Shown: piece by piece, positions 26,801-39,120 of the stretch | Layout: every line of letters begins with the position of its first letter | Numbering within the stretch: position 1 is the stretch's first letter | From: Varroa destructor | Lineage: Eukaryota; Arthropoda; Arachnida; Mesostigmata; Varroidae | Assembly: GCF_002443255.2 (NCBI RefSeq) | Contig: NW_019211456.1 | Coordinates: 48,606,486-48,670,485 of the forward strand | DNA length: 64,000 nucleotides | Reading direction: 5' to 3' | The notes under the pieces: model-generated | Databases searched by the model: none | What the model saw: only the letters and a program-made list of their open reading frames with translations | Told to the model about the DNA's origin: nothing | Made by a program: the position numbers and the translations under genes

Positions 26801-29468
26801 TTGTGGGTTCAAGTATTCATTGCATTTGTAACACCACACCTGCCACGTGACACAGTTCACAGCAATGTCGTGCGAATCCGAATAGGATGCGTTTTGGTGC
26901 TTTACTGCATGTTGGTTCTTACTGTACCTGTGCAACCACAACCGATAATTGCTATTGTCAAAATTCTAGTTAAAGATTAAATGTAATAATGTTAGATACG
27001 CGTAGTTCTGATTGGCTGTACTTATATATTCATTGTAACAGAACTGAATGACCTTTGCGACCATCCGTTCTGAAGAGAGCAGACGTCGGATCATCGACAC
27101 TGTCCCCTGTGATGTTTGTTAGTACCGATGCATTCATGTACTATTTCGTTCAAGTAATTAATAGATCTGAAACGCCCTAGCAATAAAATGCGTTCATTGA
27201 CACCTCTGTTCATTTACCTAGAGCAGCCGCGGTTGGCACATTGCAGACAAATCCAAATCGCATCTGCAGCGTTCTCATCTGTCATTGAAGCTATCGTAGA
27301 CGTTATGCCTGTAATCGCCGTTGTCGGTCCGTTCTCCTTGTTGTCTGAATCAACTTTATTTTCTTTAATCTCCTCCACTTCTTTTTCCCTGCCGTCTTGC
27401 TCTTTCTCACATTGCTTGCAAGCGCTTAAGTCACCGAGTTCGCCAGATGTCCAGGCTTTGCGGAGTCTATTTATGCACAGGGCTTTTCCGAGGTGAGGGC
27501 ATTTCGGCGCTGAAATCACAAATGACAATAGGGAATTATAACCAGTAATCGTCTTACAACGTTGAAAGATTTGCTGGACTATTTTCAAGTACGAAATTTA
27601 TCGTTTGCAGACGACAGCATTAAACTTAACCCTTTCTCATGAAACTTGATGAAAATTTGCTGACTTTCTTTGGGGTTATTTTCAAATAAATGTAAAAAAC
27701 ATCGAATGTCCGTTCGATTGAATGGACATATAGGTGCCATTATCTTATATAGAAGTGCTCAGCTCGCAGCATAATTATAAAGCTTAGTCTTTTAATATCG
27801 TTATGCAAACTGTACTAGAAATCACACGGGATTTGCGATCGCAAAATCCAGCCCGCTTCCACAGTAATCATTTACGGCTCGGTGCCCTGTAGGGACTGCA
27901 CATGTGCTAGCAAAGCTAGTGTTACCATAGATACCTAATTTAGAGGTCCAAATTAGTTTTATTTGCAAATACGGGTAGAATCGCTCCCATTTTTCCTGTG
28001 GGGTACCAAACTAACAAAAATAGATGCAGGGTATAAATTTACAACCAGCAATTGTGAAGTCTACTTCTGTGCAGATGTTGTTTTAGGACAAATAATAAAT
28101 ACAAAAAACTACATAGGCATCAGTTTCTCGTGCAATGTCTACAAGGTTAATAGCGAAGTGCCACTCAATAACAACAATGCCGACACATGTTTAGATGCCG
28201 ATACATGGGCATAACTTACCTGCCTAAATTTGCAGAGTTTAGCCAAAAGTTATTTGTGGCGATCATTAATAGTACAGTACAGAGATAAGGCGAAATGAGA
28301 TCCTACAATTGTCAAAACATAGGCCATTGTCTCGGAAATAGACTACATAGTCGTACAGTGTCTGTGTAGTTCTTTTGAATACTTATACAATTGTTGCCGA
28401 ACTTTTTGTATATTAAAGTTCACAAATCATGCTCATTATCTTGTAAGTAAAAGGTTATCTTCTGTAATTATTAAAGTACGTGAATTATGTTCGTTGCCGA
28501 CGTGCGCCGCTTATAAAATATATGCTTGCTCTTATGGTGTATAACATCAACAAGGTAATCTCCGGGCGTTAAATCGAAACAACTGATTATTTAGCGAAGC
28601 TTCGTTGCAAGCACGTGGACTAGACGCTCAGAGCATTCTGTAACGTAAGCTTGAAATCTTCAAACATACACTCGAACCACTACGAAAAATGAGCAGTGAG
28701 AATTTAGGATCATGCTAACTGACGCTCAAATTAGCATATTCGTTTTTACGTACATCTAAATCTGATACGACAACCTGATTTTTTTTGCATCGTTCTCCAA
28801 TCGCTTGCTGTCTATTAAAACATTATGAATAGAACTGGTCACGCTGGATAAACAGCAAATTGGACATATAAGTAATGCATTGTCTGCGTCTTCACTTGCA
28901 TCCGTATTCCTTGCGTGGTTTGCCATTTCAGTAGTTCAGTATCTAAACAGGTTTCTGTGCAGATTGTTTAGCTTAGTGTAAATTGCATTTTTTTAATTAA
29001 AATATTGTACAATTACATATCTGCTATTTTTATGTTACTGACAGCATCATTCGTCTCAAATTACGCCTCCAGGTGTTGGGTGTTTGAACAACTGAGACGA
29101 AATGCCAGTAGGAAAAATTAATTTTCTTTTACATAACCAGCTAGTATTACGTCATCGTCGTTTTCGAGTGGAATTACCACTATATATAACCCTGTGGAAA
29201 CAACTCAGACCCCTTATTAAACTATATTATAAGGGGTCTGAGTGTCTATATATTCCGTGTGGGACTAACACAACGCAAACACGTTTCTTTTCTTGAGTTT
29301 AATAGAATCGCCACTGGCATTCCGCGAAGGTCATTGTTGAAGTTTAGAGATCACCGAGTAGTAAAATGATCACTCACAGATGTACTACTAACCAATTTCA
29401 AGTTCAGGAGGCCTTTCTTCGACTCCACGCGTGTCCTGGTCGCTGTGACGTCGATTCTTTTTCACCAT
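20838..29468 (-). CDS. Usp16-45: Ubiquitin carboxyl-terminal hydrolase, USP16/USP45 type
   Basis: This is a cysteine deubiquitinase with an N-terminal ZnF-UBP. Family members remove ubiquitin from histone H2A or from the DNA-repair factor ERCC1. Twelve coding exons (all minus): 29468-29393, 27509-27218, 26927-26653, 26401-26064, 25777-25493, 25125-24814, 24555-24021, 23925-23851, 23544-23204, 22988-22858, 22228-21954, 20938-20838. All phases agree, giving 3036 nt and 1011 residues (human USP45 is about 814). The zinc finger (about 28-160) shows [22 protein letters not shown], paired histidines and CYKC. The Cys box is [16 protein letters not shown] (Cys about 283), followed by [17 protein letters not shown]. 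The His box is [13 protein letters not shown] (His about 902). WYHISD (Asp about 986) and AYLLFYERL close the protein, so the triad is complete. Exon 7 encodes an acidic, low-complexity catalytic-domain insert of about 178 residues. The start exon is short ([12 protein letters not shown]) and lies 1.9 kb upstream. Least certain are the exon 4 acceptor (AGAG|AT) and exon 8. Confidence 0.92.
23137..23160. repeat. (TA)n microsatellite in deubiquitinase intron
   Basis: About 12 TA units between exons 9 and 10 of the USP16/45 gene. Confidence 0.9.
29203..29243. repeat. Perfect 15-bp inverted repeat, hairpin
   Basis: ACTCAGACCCCTTAT at 29203-29217 is exactly complementary to ATAAGGGGTCTGAGT at 29229-29243, with an 11-nt AT-rich loop. 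It sits in intron 1 of the USP16/45 gene, so it would be transcribed. It could be a foldback element remnant or an RNA hairpin. Confidence 0.85.
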
Positions 29469-30077
29469 CGTGACCCTCGCGCAATAATGATTTCACAAAA
29501 CTACATGGACAGGATGACAATTAGAGCTCGTATAGAAGAATACACTTACGCAACGGCCATTCTATGTTGTTGACGGTGATGCCAGCACTATTTACACATG
29601 CTTACAATTAGCGCATACATTCGTTTCCACAACAACGGGCAGATATACAGTATTTCGGCAGCGAATTGCTTCAGCCCACACTCACAGTCAGCAATCACAG
29701 CACCTGCGTATCCACCGCATAACACTGAACGCCGCGGAGTAGTGGTCGGTTCGTCCAGCGGCCCGCCTGACTCCTGGCTTCTCTACGCCACTCGAAATTA
29801 TTGCGGCTGTATATACCACGCAAAAGTAATAAGCTTCTTTATATCGGAAATGGTCTTTTTGCTTTGCCGCACCTGTTGTTGATGTTAATTGCTTAAATGA
29901 CAAAACCGAGTTGTTATGCAGAACCGGCGGAAATAAGAACTGTGTGGCTGCCGAACGACGAACAAATCCAACAATGAACACTCCATCTAGCAATTGAAAC
30001 CCGCCGGCCACTCAGTCAATTTCTCAGCCACCTAATCAACTAACCATGCATTTGTTGATGTGTGCTTGGCCTCTAAA

Positions 30078-30098
30078 CCGCCAGGTGGCGCCCACGTG
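30078..30098. promoter_or_regulatory. CTCF-like motif with adjacent E-box, upstream of Usp16-45
   Basis: CCGCCAGGTGGCGCC matches the core of the CTCF consensus (AGGTGGCGC in Drosophila). It is followed at once by the E-box CACGTG (30093-30098), about 610 bp upstream of the deubiquitinase start codon. Motif match only; binding is inferred. Confidence 0.45.
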
Positions 30099-32101
30099 TT
30101 TGGCTTGCAACATTCAGCCTCGGCTGACCGATGGTGCCCCACTTAATTAGCTGTCCATTGTTTTATAGATCAGTCGAATTTCATCATAAAGTGTTTACAC
30201 CAGAGACAGATGATGTACCAGGCTTCGAACCTGCAAAATAAAAATCCGAAATACGAAACGCGCCGTAATCATGGAAAATTCCTAGTCCAGCCAATCTACA
30301 CGCGTCTAACTATGGGTGAAACTGGGTTATTGGATATTCGGAACCCGACTCTCACTCAGTTCTTGTGGTCGCTGACCCTCGCCGCCATCGACTCTCAGGT
30401 GATTGACGACGACGGTGACGAGTGTGAGGTTTCCCTAGCCCATTTTACTTTACCTGTACCTCTTTCAAGTCTCGGGAGGCCGGCCGTAGAAGCAGCTGCA
30501 AAATAGTAACGCCATCTGTAACAGTGTTAAGCATAACCTGTAGTGTGTAGCGTACTATGATCACAGCGTGCTGCAGTTGTCAGGAAGGCAAGATCTCCGT
30601 TACACATTGCTAGAGCCAGTGATACATGGATTGCTGCTGTTCCTCCTCTGTTACGTATAGACGATGTCGGCGTCATAACATTTGGTGACGGTGTTGAGGG
30701 AGCGTGATATTGCGTTAGGGGAGAGAGCGAAGAAGTCGAACGGGAATAAGAGCAATTCTTGCATCTTGTAAAACGGGATAAAAACGGTTAGTATTTTCGG
30801 CACCGTTAACGACCCAACGAGCAGAGAAAGCTGTCGTGACAGAGAAAGAATGAGCATGTGAGATGGGCAAATAAATGCGTTATTTTTCAAAATAGCCTTG
30901 TTTGTTTGTGGCTTCTTGCAGAATTTTATTTTTTTGATTGCTGCAAGCAAAGATGAAAAAATAAAATCTGATTTGTTTCGCGCATTTTCCCACGGCTACA
31001 CAAGGAGATCTTTTCGCCTTCTGCTTTCATGCATATTCAAACAAGTACGATAGTATGAGTGCTTTGGGTTTATTTGAATGTGACACAGAGTCGAAGAAAT
31101 TAAGAGTGACTTAAAATGGGTCTTTCATATACGGATTAAAAGCCACTAGCAAACAGCAATTCATGCCGAGAGTGCAGCATAACATAGTAACTTGAGATTT
31201 ATTTTTGACGAATTTATTATATTGTCTAGTAACAAAATAATGAAAAACTGATTTCGTGTTACACAGTCCACATATTCTATATAAGAAGTATCATCAATTT
31301 ACCTTTCTCTGTTCAAGAAAATGTTACTTTTTTTTATTTCGTTTAGATAGCAGGATTGTGTCGTGTTTGTAACAGTTATCTTACAGTGTCCAATTCGATT
31401 TGTTGCTTACAAGGATAAAATTACAGCGAACTCACTTGTATGGAGATGATTATCCTAGTCACCCTTTATATAGCATGGTGGAACGTAGTATTATCGAACG
31501 TTTAGTTGATTTTAGAAAGACGGATTCAAATAATAACTCTGACCTATACTCGAATAAAAGTTACCTCAGTATCACAACATTCACAGTAATTGCAAGTTTA
31601 AATTTGTACTTACACAAGTGATATCTGATACAAAACAGGTTAGAGTATTCTACGAATCGATTCGAATACAAACATTTAGTATAATCTCCTAATACTTGGT
31701 GCCAACAATCACTGAATATTACGGAAATTACTTTTTTGGGAAATGTTGAGAATAGATTAAAGCTTCACCTTGATCTTGAATTTTTTCTACGTTTTCATTT
31801 CTTGCCTCGCGCAAAAGATAACTCTTACCGAGTTTCGGCGCTTAAGCTCATAATGCGAAAGTAATGCCAATTGGTCATATATGACTTTCACTATGAGGGT
31901 CATTGCGGTTAATAACTTGAAGAAGCTACCTAGAAAGTCGCTACGTTTTATTTACTCTGTTGCTCCAAGATGAAGTCTACCTCTGCATAACAGGTCCGCA
32001 ATTTACAACGAGAAAAATTGAAGCCCGTCTAAGAAAGCAATGGGAAGGAGCATATAACAGGGAAGCAATCAGTCGGGTATATGTTTAGAGGTTTAGTTTA
32101 C
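30099..32101. other. Intergenic region, no supported gene
   Basis: A GC-richer segment near 30200-30520 holds a 98-codon plus frame (30210-30506) with a late methionine at 30312 (MGETGLLDIRNPTLTQFLWS) that I cannot assign. On the plus strand, 31994-32076 is flanked by CAG and GTATAT and reads PQFTTRKIEARLRKQWEGAY and onward; this is protein-like but unplaced. Confidence 0.4.
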
Positions 32102-32191
32102 CCGAAACCGAGCGATATTCTTGATCCATTCTTCGCGCTCCTCCACTTGTTTTTCGAAACGCCGCAGAACCTTCGAATCGGCCTTTCTCAT
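32102..32191 (-). CDS. Candidate first exon, charged coiled-coil-like peptide
   Basis: ATG at 32191 opens 30 codons, MRKADSKVLRRFEKQVEERE then EWIKNIARFR, ending exactly at a CGG|GTAAAC donor. Composition is highly charged and helix-forming, unlike nearby chance ORFs. A (TAA)n run lies just upstream. A second open stretch with a strong acceptor (TTGAATTCAG) begins farther upstream near 32342 but runs into stops in the TAA repeat. No downstream exon identified and no family recognised. Confidence 0.22.
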
Positions 32192-35100
32192 TTTCTTATT
32201 ATTATTATTACTTTTTTTTTTGAACCTCGAACTTATAAAAGAAGTTCGAGATTCAAAATTCGCAAACTTGCTTGCGAAACAGCTTTTAAGCTCATCGACG
32301 GTATTACTTTTTTCCGAGACAGCCGCAGGTCGAATCTGAATTCAATAAAAAACGCGTCCATGAAATCCGCCATTTGTGTACCCAGCTTCCTCTACGTTCA
32401 ATATATCGAGCAAAAAGATTTCATAAAATGCGAACGTAATGCGAACATTTAGAACTTATTTCGTAGCTGTATTTCTGTCTGACAAACATGGGGGGGAGCT
32501 ATCTGACTATAAGGCGTGTTTTCTTTGTCCTTCGTTTGAGGCCTTGCGACGTCATCATGCGTTTCAATGCTCGTAAATCAATGGCGCCCGATCGATGGTA
32601 AAGAGTCAACAATCGTCTCTTGTTGCAGCCTTCAGGCGTGCAACTCATGACCTAACTAAAATTGTCCATTATGCGCAAGTTTTTTGCAAACACCGGACAA
32701 AGATATTACATTGCAGAAGAGCGATGTCTATCTAAAAAAGTGGAGTTGCTAAACCAATAAGAGAATAAGGACTCTACGAAAAACAGGGTATGTAAATCTA
32801 ATTGATTCATTGGAATCTATTGAGGTTATAAAGTATCTATAAATTTAATTGTCGTCTATGTTTCATTCATATATGGGAGTTTGCTGTGATTATATAAACT
32901 AATGATTATACAAGCTTAATATTTTTTTTTGTTCTGTTGAATGCATATTAGTTTGGCGAAAAGGCGCAGAGATGAAATTGAATTTTGGTTTAGAGAATGC
33001 AAATCAAGTGTTCTCATCGAGTACCAGTGGACTTACATTAGCTCGTTCAAAGACAGAATTGTGATATTAATTTAAATAATCACTTAACCTGAAAGTAACA
33101 ACAACTTGTTTGTAGAACGATATGAGGATTTCGGTTCCGGAATGTACTGCTTTCTGTTTAGAGAATAAACAACATTGAACTGTAATGGAGACTTTTTCCA
33201 TGGTCAAATCTACAAGGGATCTAAATATCATTGTAACACTTACATTAAGGCTTAACATTAAAAAAATAGTATATCACCCTTTTTTGAAGTCGAGCTTCAG
33301 CAAAATACACATAATGCTGTTAAGTCTAGCGGCTTCAGCTTGGAAGTTAAACAATATTGGCGAAGAAGTCATAATCCTTGCTTCTATCTCAGTTTTTCAC
33401 AATAATGGGATAAGCTTTTTGACCATATCTAAAAATATAATATTGTTCTTAAACATTTTATTCTGCACCCAAATAGTCTCAGGAGCGGGCTGGCAATAAT
33501 ATTTGTTGAAACAGCTAAGATCGAAGGAAGTAATAGGTTTAAAAGGAGACTATATAGAAGCTTAGGCAAGAATGATTTACTCACTGAAAAAAATGTATGC
33601 ATTTATATAAATTGTATCAACCAAAATGGCGTATCGCACTTTTTTCGAGTTAGCATTGCAATATTTGAATTGATTTAACACACATTTAAAGTAAGACCGA
33701 GCTTTCGCTTAGATTATATTTTATCATACAGATGCTTAGTGCCGCTGTACAGTCGTAGCACAATATACTTTAAAAGAATGTTAGAATATTTGATCGCGCT
33801 AAGAGATTATCCGGATGTTTACCGGTGCTATAGGAACAGATTGTTGATGTTTGTATCCAATTAATGGACCGTTGGTTATGGTATAAATAGTAGTCTCTAG
33901 CAGCATTTGTATAAAGCGCAATGTTAAAGCTCAGACGTTTATAGGACTCAGAGGACGCTTACTATTTTTTCTTATACTTAATATATCTAAGTGTCATAGT
34001 TCATTTAAAAATTTCGCTTACTGTTTATTAGTTTACCTGTAAACACTATTGATAAAACGAGTAAAATAAATATCAGCTGAAAGCAACGAGCGTTATTCTA
34101 TTTCTGCCCCTATTCTAAGTGTACGACCTAAATTACGTATGTAGTAAAAACACTTCGTCCAATGACAGCTGTTTAACTATTACTGTTGATTTCAATATAG
34201 TTTTAAATGACACAAATATTATACAAATGACTAATGAATGGTACTCCAATTTTTCAAAGGCATTTACAGCTTGATTGTTTTCGAATACAGAGTTGAAGTT
34301 TATCCATATAAAGCCAATGCTATCAATTTCTCAACCAAACCTTTTCACGAATTCGTGTATTTTTTCGAGAAATACTAGCTTATTTGGTTGATTAAATGGT
34401 TATGTATTGAATAGATGTAACATTCAGCAGACACAAACCAGTGAGAACACGTCCAGCACGGCAACTAGTGAGATAAGCAAAATGTTAGTAAACAAGCAGT
34501 AAGGACGTGGCTTAAACCTACGGCCTGTTTCCGACCTATCCTACTCGTTAACTAGTACGATAGTAATATCATGCACTGGGATAATTTATAGAGGTTTTTC
34601 TTTTGTTGAAAAGAACATTCTCATCTATTCATCTAATGGCAAATAATAGACATTTTACATTTCATAACACAAATTGCATAGTGGAAATTGCAAAAAATAG
34701 TACTAGAAAAAAGGAGCACTTTCAATACAATATATATAGTATGTCACGCGGATCGGTTGTATGGTTTAGGCCCTTGTATTCGCTAGTCTGTTCTACAAAG
34801 AAATGCAACTCATATATTATGAGAAGTTATGCTCAGACACCTTACACTGATATCATATAACAGGTCTTAACAACTAAAGTTGCTCTTCATATTACTATAA
34901 TTAATTAGATTGATAATTAGATGCTTGAAACGCGTACATGCTCGAACAGTCCGTCTCTGTTATTCATATGATCGTTTTTTTGGCCAAATAAAAGTTATAT
35001 TATACTGTAGAATTGCAGCAGGATGTTGCAATTGTCCAGAATCCTCAATCATATATTGGTTATGTCGTATCTAGTTTTAGTAATAATCTATTTCTTTGTG

Positions 35101-35432
35101 ACGGAGGGATGTGTTTCACGATACAGGAGGCTAAACTTGGTTCACAGAATTAACTGTTAAAGTGTTAAGCTTTTGACATCTCATATTTGCTTCGCGTAAA
35201 TTAATCCTTCAAATAGATCTCACTTGTGGCAAGGTAGTCAGTCTTTTTTACTTGTTTTAATATACTCTAGTTAATTCAATTTCTCAAAACTGTTATATTT
35301 CCTATAATTTTTCAGAACACCGTGTCTTTAGTCATCGCTTAGTTATCAGAAATCTCGGCATGGCGCCGACCAGATAATATTTGAGGCCTGACAACGTCGA
35401 TTTCACTCCTTGATCGAGCAGGGGCAGAGCTC
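32192..35432. other. Intergenic region, no supported gene
   Basis: AT-rich and stop-dense. The open frames at 33185-33499 and 34603-34860 have no motif or splice support. The 3' end contains the 5' leader of the YccV-domain gene, including a five-codon upstream ORF at 35360-35377 (MAPTR, stop). Confidence 0.45.
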
Positions 35433-38400
35433 ATGATCCCGTTGCGGTGGGGGCGTGTAGTGCGCCGAGGAGGTGCAAGGGGTTTTGCCCGAATAGGATT
35501 TAGAATAGCCGAATTAGGACCCCTAGCCATTATGCTAGCTGTTATACCTCTACAAGTCTTCGTTTCCTACAAACTCTCCAAAAACATGGACCGCAAAGCT
35601 TCCATGGAAGAGTAAGTCGCGGAACAGTTATGGTATATATTATAAGATGAATACGAGTAAACTAGTTTGTTTTTTAATTTCAGACAACCTTATGCTGCTT
35701 TATCTTCAATGAGTGCTCATATGCATTGAGCAATATTGACTATGAAACTTTTGTTCATATATAAATATATAACATAACAAAGGCAATATGCCTATGGCAA
35801 AGGTAACGGCGAAACACACACAACAAGCAACACCTTGTTGCTTATTGGTGCGACATTGTTGTCATTGTCACTAATAATAGCAACATAAATTCTCATTACC
35901 TTAGTGAATCGAATGGTTGAGAAACAAAACATGAGAACCGGCAAGCTGACTGACCCTTACACACATATACTTGATCTACTCAACGATTTTTTGCTGCCGC
36001 TTACTGGAATGATGTAATCTTATTTGACATCCTTAAGGGAAAAGAGATCCATACGACCCATCTTTACAGAGGGCGTTCGGAAGAGAAAACTGCTACGCTA
36101 AGTTTCTTGCCCATTTTATCATATCGCATCGACAAAGATTACTCGGAGCTTGTACATGTATCTTTATTGAACAGCATGGATTCCGCACAAAACGCTTCAA
36201 CCTTAGGCCACGAAACATACATTTCCCGAGAGCGCACCGTGTGTCATCCGCTAAAGCAGGCGCTCCGCGCTGTGCCTGTTAGGGTCTCAAAACTCTTCTA
36301 GCGTAGGTGGCGGAATATTCTAGTTTCAACCTTTTGTTGAGTCAACTGACATCCCAGAAGGTGATAACCTGAATCCAGTCGTTCTTTTTTTGCTGCTTAA
36401 GGATCTGGTCCTCCGCATTTAAGATCCAGTAGGACACGTAAAAGAGCTGGTTTGCGCCGATGAACTTATCCTATTTGGAAAGGATTAGCTTCACGCCCAG
36501 CAATATCTCGCAAGGTTCTTTATTTAAATGATATGGTACTCGTGATCAACATAAGCAAGGAGGTCGCAAAGGCCGCCTCGTTGTTATCGCCGTACTCGAT
36601 ATAGGACGAACGGCTCTGATGTATCTAATCACCTTGAAGTATCTAGGTATAATTTTACTTACAAGCAGCCGAATGTACAAACAGCAAACCGCATCAGAAG
36701 CACAGCATGGCATGTGGTGGCGAGTGTGGAAATACCAACTTTCTCCAAACTTTCCTTACAAACGGCGCCAGCCCTGTTTGACATTAAGGTGGGTTAAGTA
36801 CCTTTCTTCAGAACTGTGGATTATGTGAGAACACCTCTGCTTGGCACAGTTAAAAAAAAGCTTAACAAATTACCCTTTATTTCTAAAACGCTCTATGAGA
36901 CTACATGCCATATCATAGAACAGATACGTGTGCCTCTTAAGGCAGCTATTTGCACCGAATCTGGCATGCAAACGTTGCACTATTTCCGCTTATTTAGAAT
37001 CTATCTCCACAAAAAGATGGCGGAGATCGATCCCGACTTCTACAACAGGAGAAGGCATGACTCATGAAATATGGAAAAAGACAAAAAGGGAACCAACCGA
37101 TACATAAATACGCACTTCGCAGGTACATGAGTTTCACTGCATCCTATGTGGTACGCAGGGTTTTCATTTGCCAGGCGCTACGTGCGTTTGCACAAGATTT
37201 GGTGAAATATGCCTGAAGTGCCATGTGGCGTCATGTATTGCAGCAACTTCGCTGAACGGTCTTTCAAGCCGGGCCATTAATCTTGAAATGTTCATACATT
37301 CACGTAGTGAAACAGCGTTTATGTACGCATAGAAAAACATTTGTATTTCTAAGTTGTTCAGTCACCGTTTGTCAGCTCATAGCATTTCTCTAAATGGCGG
37401 TGCTTTGAATCATGTCTACTGTTTCGTAGGTTGTTTGAAGCAACTTAAATTATGTATATTCTAGGGAAGCTGTCAGAGTTTTCGATGTATACTAAAAGTA
37501 AAATATCTAGCTGTTTTAACAGAAGTTTAACTTTTCAGTAGGCATTCGTTCCTGAGTACAGTAAAAATGTGATTTCCAGTTTCCACGTGTAAGCTTTTTA
37601 TATAGGCGGAAACCATGATTTTTGAGAAATGATCAGTCGCGGCTCAATATTAAATAAGGGGACAGGGAACAAAAATTAACGAACTTGATCTGACCTATCC
37701 TGATTTCAACGTTCAGGCGTTTTTCAGCTCGTCTATTTACGGACCACTTTACCACGTGGCTTTCATTGGAGCTGTGGCGTCAGCTACACGTTCAGCGAGT
37801 GCGGATGGGTCTCATAGGGGATGTGTCGCCACGCAGACTCTATCCAGACATCCCTGACCCGAAGGGTGAATGTCCTGCAGTTGAAGTGATGCGATTCCGC
37901 CATCCCCAAGGTTATTATGCTATGTCACATGTGCCACGCGGAAACAGGTTCGTTGACCAGTACGTTGCAGTAGTTGATTATTTTATCAATTATATAATAA
38001 TACTGATAAAGTATAAATAGCTGTACGCCCTTGGTTAATTACGCCTAGTCACCAAGTGTTCAGAAAGCAATAAAACAAAGAAGATGGTATGTTCAAGTAG
38101 TATAATCTGTTCAAAACGTTCAAAAAGAAGGTCTGTTAAAAAGTATAATATAGAATTTATTTCTGCAATAACTGTCTCAGATAAGCCGGGGAAGAATAAT
38201 TCACATGACATTAGTTAACGTTCGCCCAGTGTTCTTTTTCTTTTTGGCAGAAATGGCGTACTTTTCCGCGTAGGCAACATTGTCCAGCACCGAATTACGG
38301 GCTATCGTGGAGTTGTAGTTGGATGGGACTTACGAGCTCGTGCACCACACGATTGGTTTAAGGCGCATTACGAGCCAGACAACGTAAGACCTGTGTGAGA

Positions 38401-39078
38401 GCGTAGTATCTTATTATAGTTTTCCGCCTATGGGACTGTAACTCACAACCTTCCAGATATCTAATAAAAATATAAGCAAGAAATTGAAAACTACATTATC
38501 TGTTATTCATATGCGGTATTCAAATAGGTACTAGCTGCACATATTCGGTCGGAACCCCACTACGCTGTTCTAGTCGATATCCGGGATCGATCACCACCTC
38601 AGATGGTGTACGTGCCCCAGCATTTGCTCATCCGATACCAGCTACCGCAGATAGCTGCCTCTACGCCGCGGGCTGCGTTTGAGCAGGTATTTATTTAGGT
38701 GTTTCTCTTTCGTATACTTGTATCTAATACAGCCAATTAAGGCTGCTATTCCAATTTGCAACTAGCTAATTTATCAACATTGTCCTAACAGAACTTAGCG
38801 AATCTTATTATCGTGATGAATGCAATAGTTGCAGTCGGAAGGTTCGAACATAATATGAAACATTTTTTGCAACGATAACGCCACTAAAGCTTGCACTAGT
38901 ATCTATAAATGACTACTTTTTCGTTTCTTATGCCTTCTCTTCTTACTAAAACGCATTTGTTTATGTCGCTTTTTTTCAAAAGGTTGTTCACCCAGTGCTA
39001 GAGGATTACTTCGTTGACTTCAATGGACTCAACTACGTTCCTCGACCTTGGCTCAGGGCACTTTATCCTCGTGACTAG
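35433..39078 (+). CDS. Membrane-anchored YccV-like (HspQ-type) domain protein
   Basis: Five exons: 35433-35611, 37717-37947, 38251-38383, 38528-38686 and 38983-39078. Phases join exactly (798 nt, 265 residues). An in-frame TGA at 35382 fixes the ATG at 35433 as the first start. The N-terminus is basic (RWGRVVRRGGARGFARIGFR), fitting a mitochondrial presequence, followed by a membrane helix at about 27-46 (ELGPLAIMLAVIPLQVFVSY). From about residue 139 comes a YccV-like domain: VLFRVGNIVQHRITGYRGVV, VVGWD, HYAVLVDIRD, and a C-terminus with YFVDFNGLNYVPRPWLRALY. The same fold occurs in bacterial HspQ/YccV (once described as binding hemimethylated DNA, later as a protease adaptor) and at the C-terminus of FBXO21. 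Here there is no F-box. Its role is unknown; localisation and function are inference. Tandem AATAAA signals follow at 39111-39120. Intron 1 carries a LINE remnant. Confidence 0.85.
36040..37260 (+). mobile_element. Decayed LINE (non-LTR retrotransposon) reverse transcriptase fragment
   Basis: Several interrupted frames read in order as the C-terminal half of a LINE reverse transcriptase. IPEGDNLNP...LFLLLKDL at 36351 matches the GxxQGxxLSPxLF block. CADELILFG at 36453 is the YADD block with a D-to-E change. About 63 codons later comes TLKYLGIIL at 36630, the usual KYLG block. Toward 37131-37240 lies a Cys/His knuckle (FHCILCG, CVCTRFGEICLKCH). Stops and frameshifts separate the blocks, so it is dead and 5'-truncated. 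It lies in sense in intron 1 of the YccV-domain gene. Outer limits are approximate and the clade is not determined. Confidence 0.65.
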
Positions 39079-39110
39079 CAGTTTATGTAGGTCTTAAGCC
39101 GTGACCTACG

Positions 39111-39120
39111 AATAAATAAA
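39111..39120 (+). terminator. Tandem polyadenylation signal of the YccV-domain gene
   Basis: Two overlapping AATAAA hexamers lie 33 bp after the stop codon. Confidence 0.75.

Noticed and set aside
30215..30240. tRNA-like CTTCGAACC stem-loop
   Set aside because: The T-arm pairs 4 of 5, but no D-arm, anticodon arm or acceptor stem exists on either strand.
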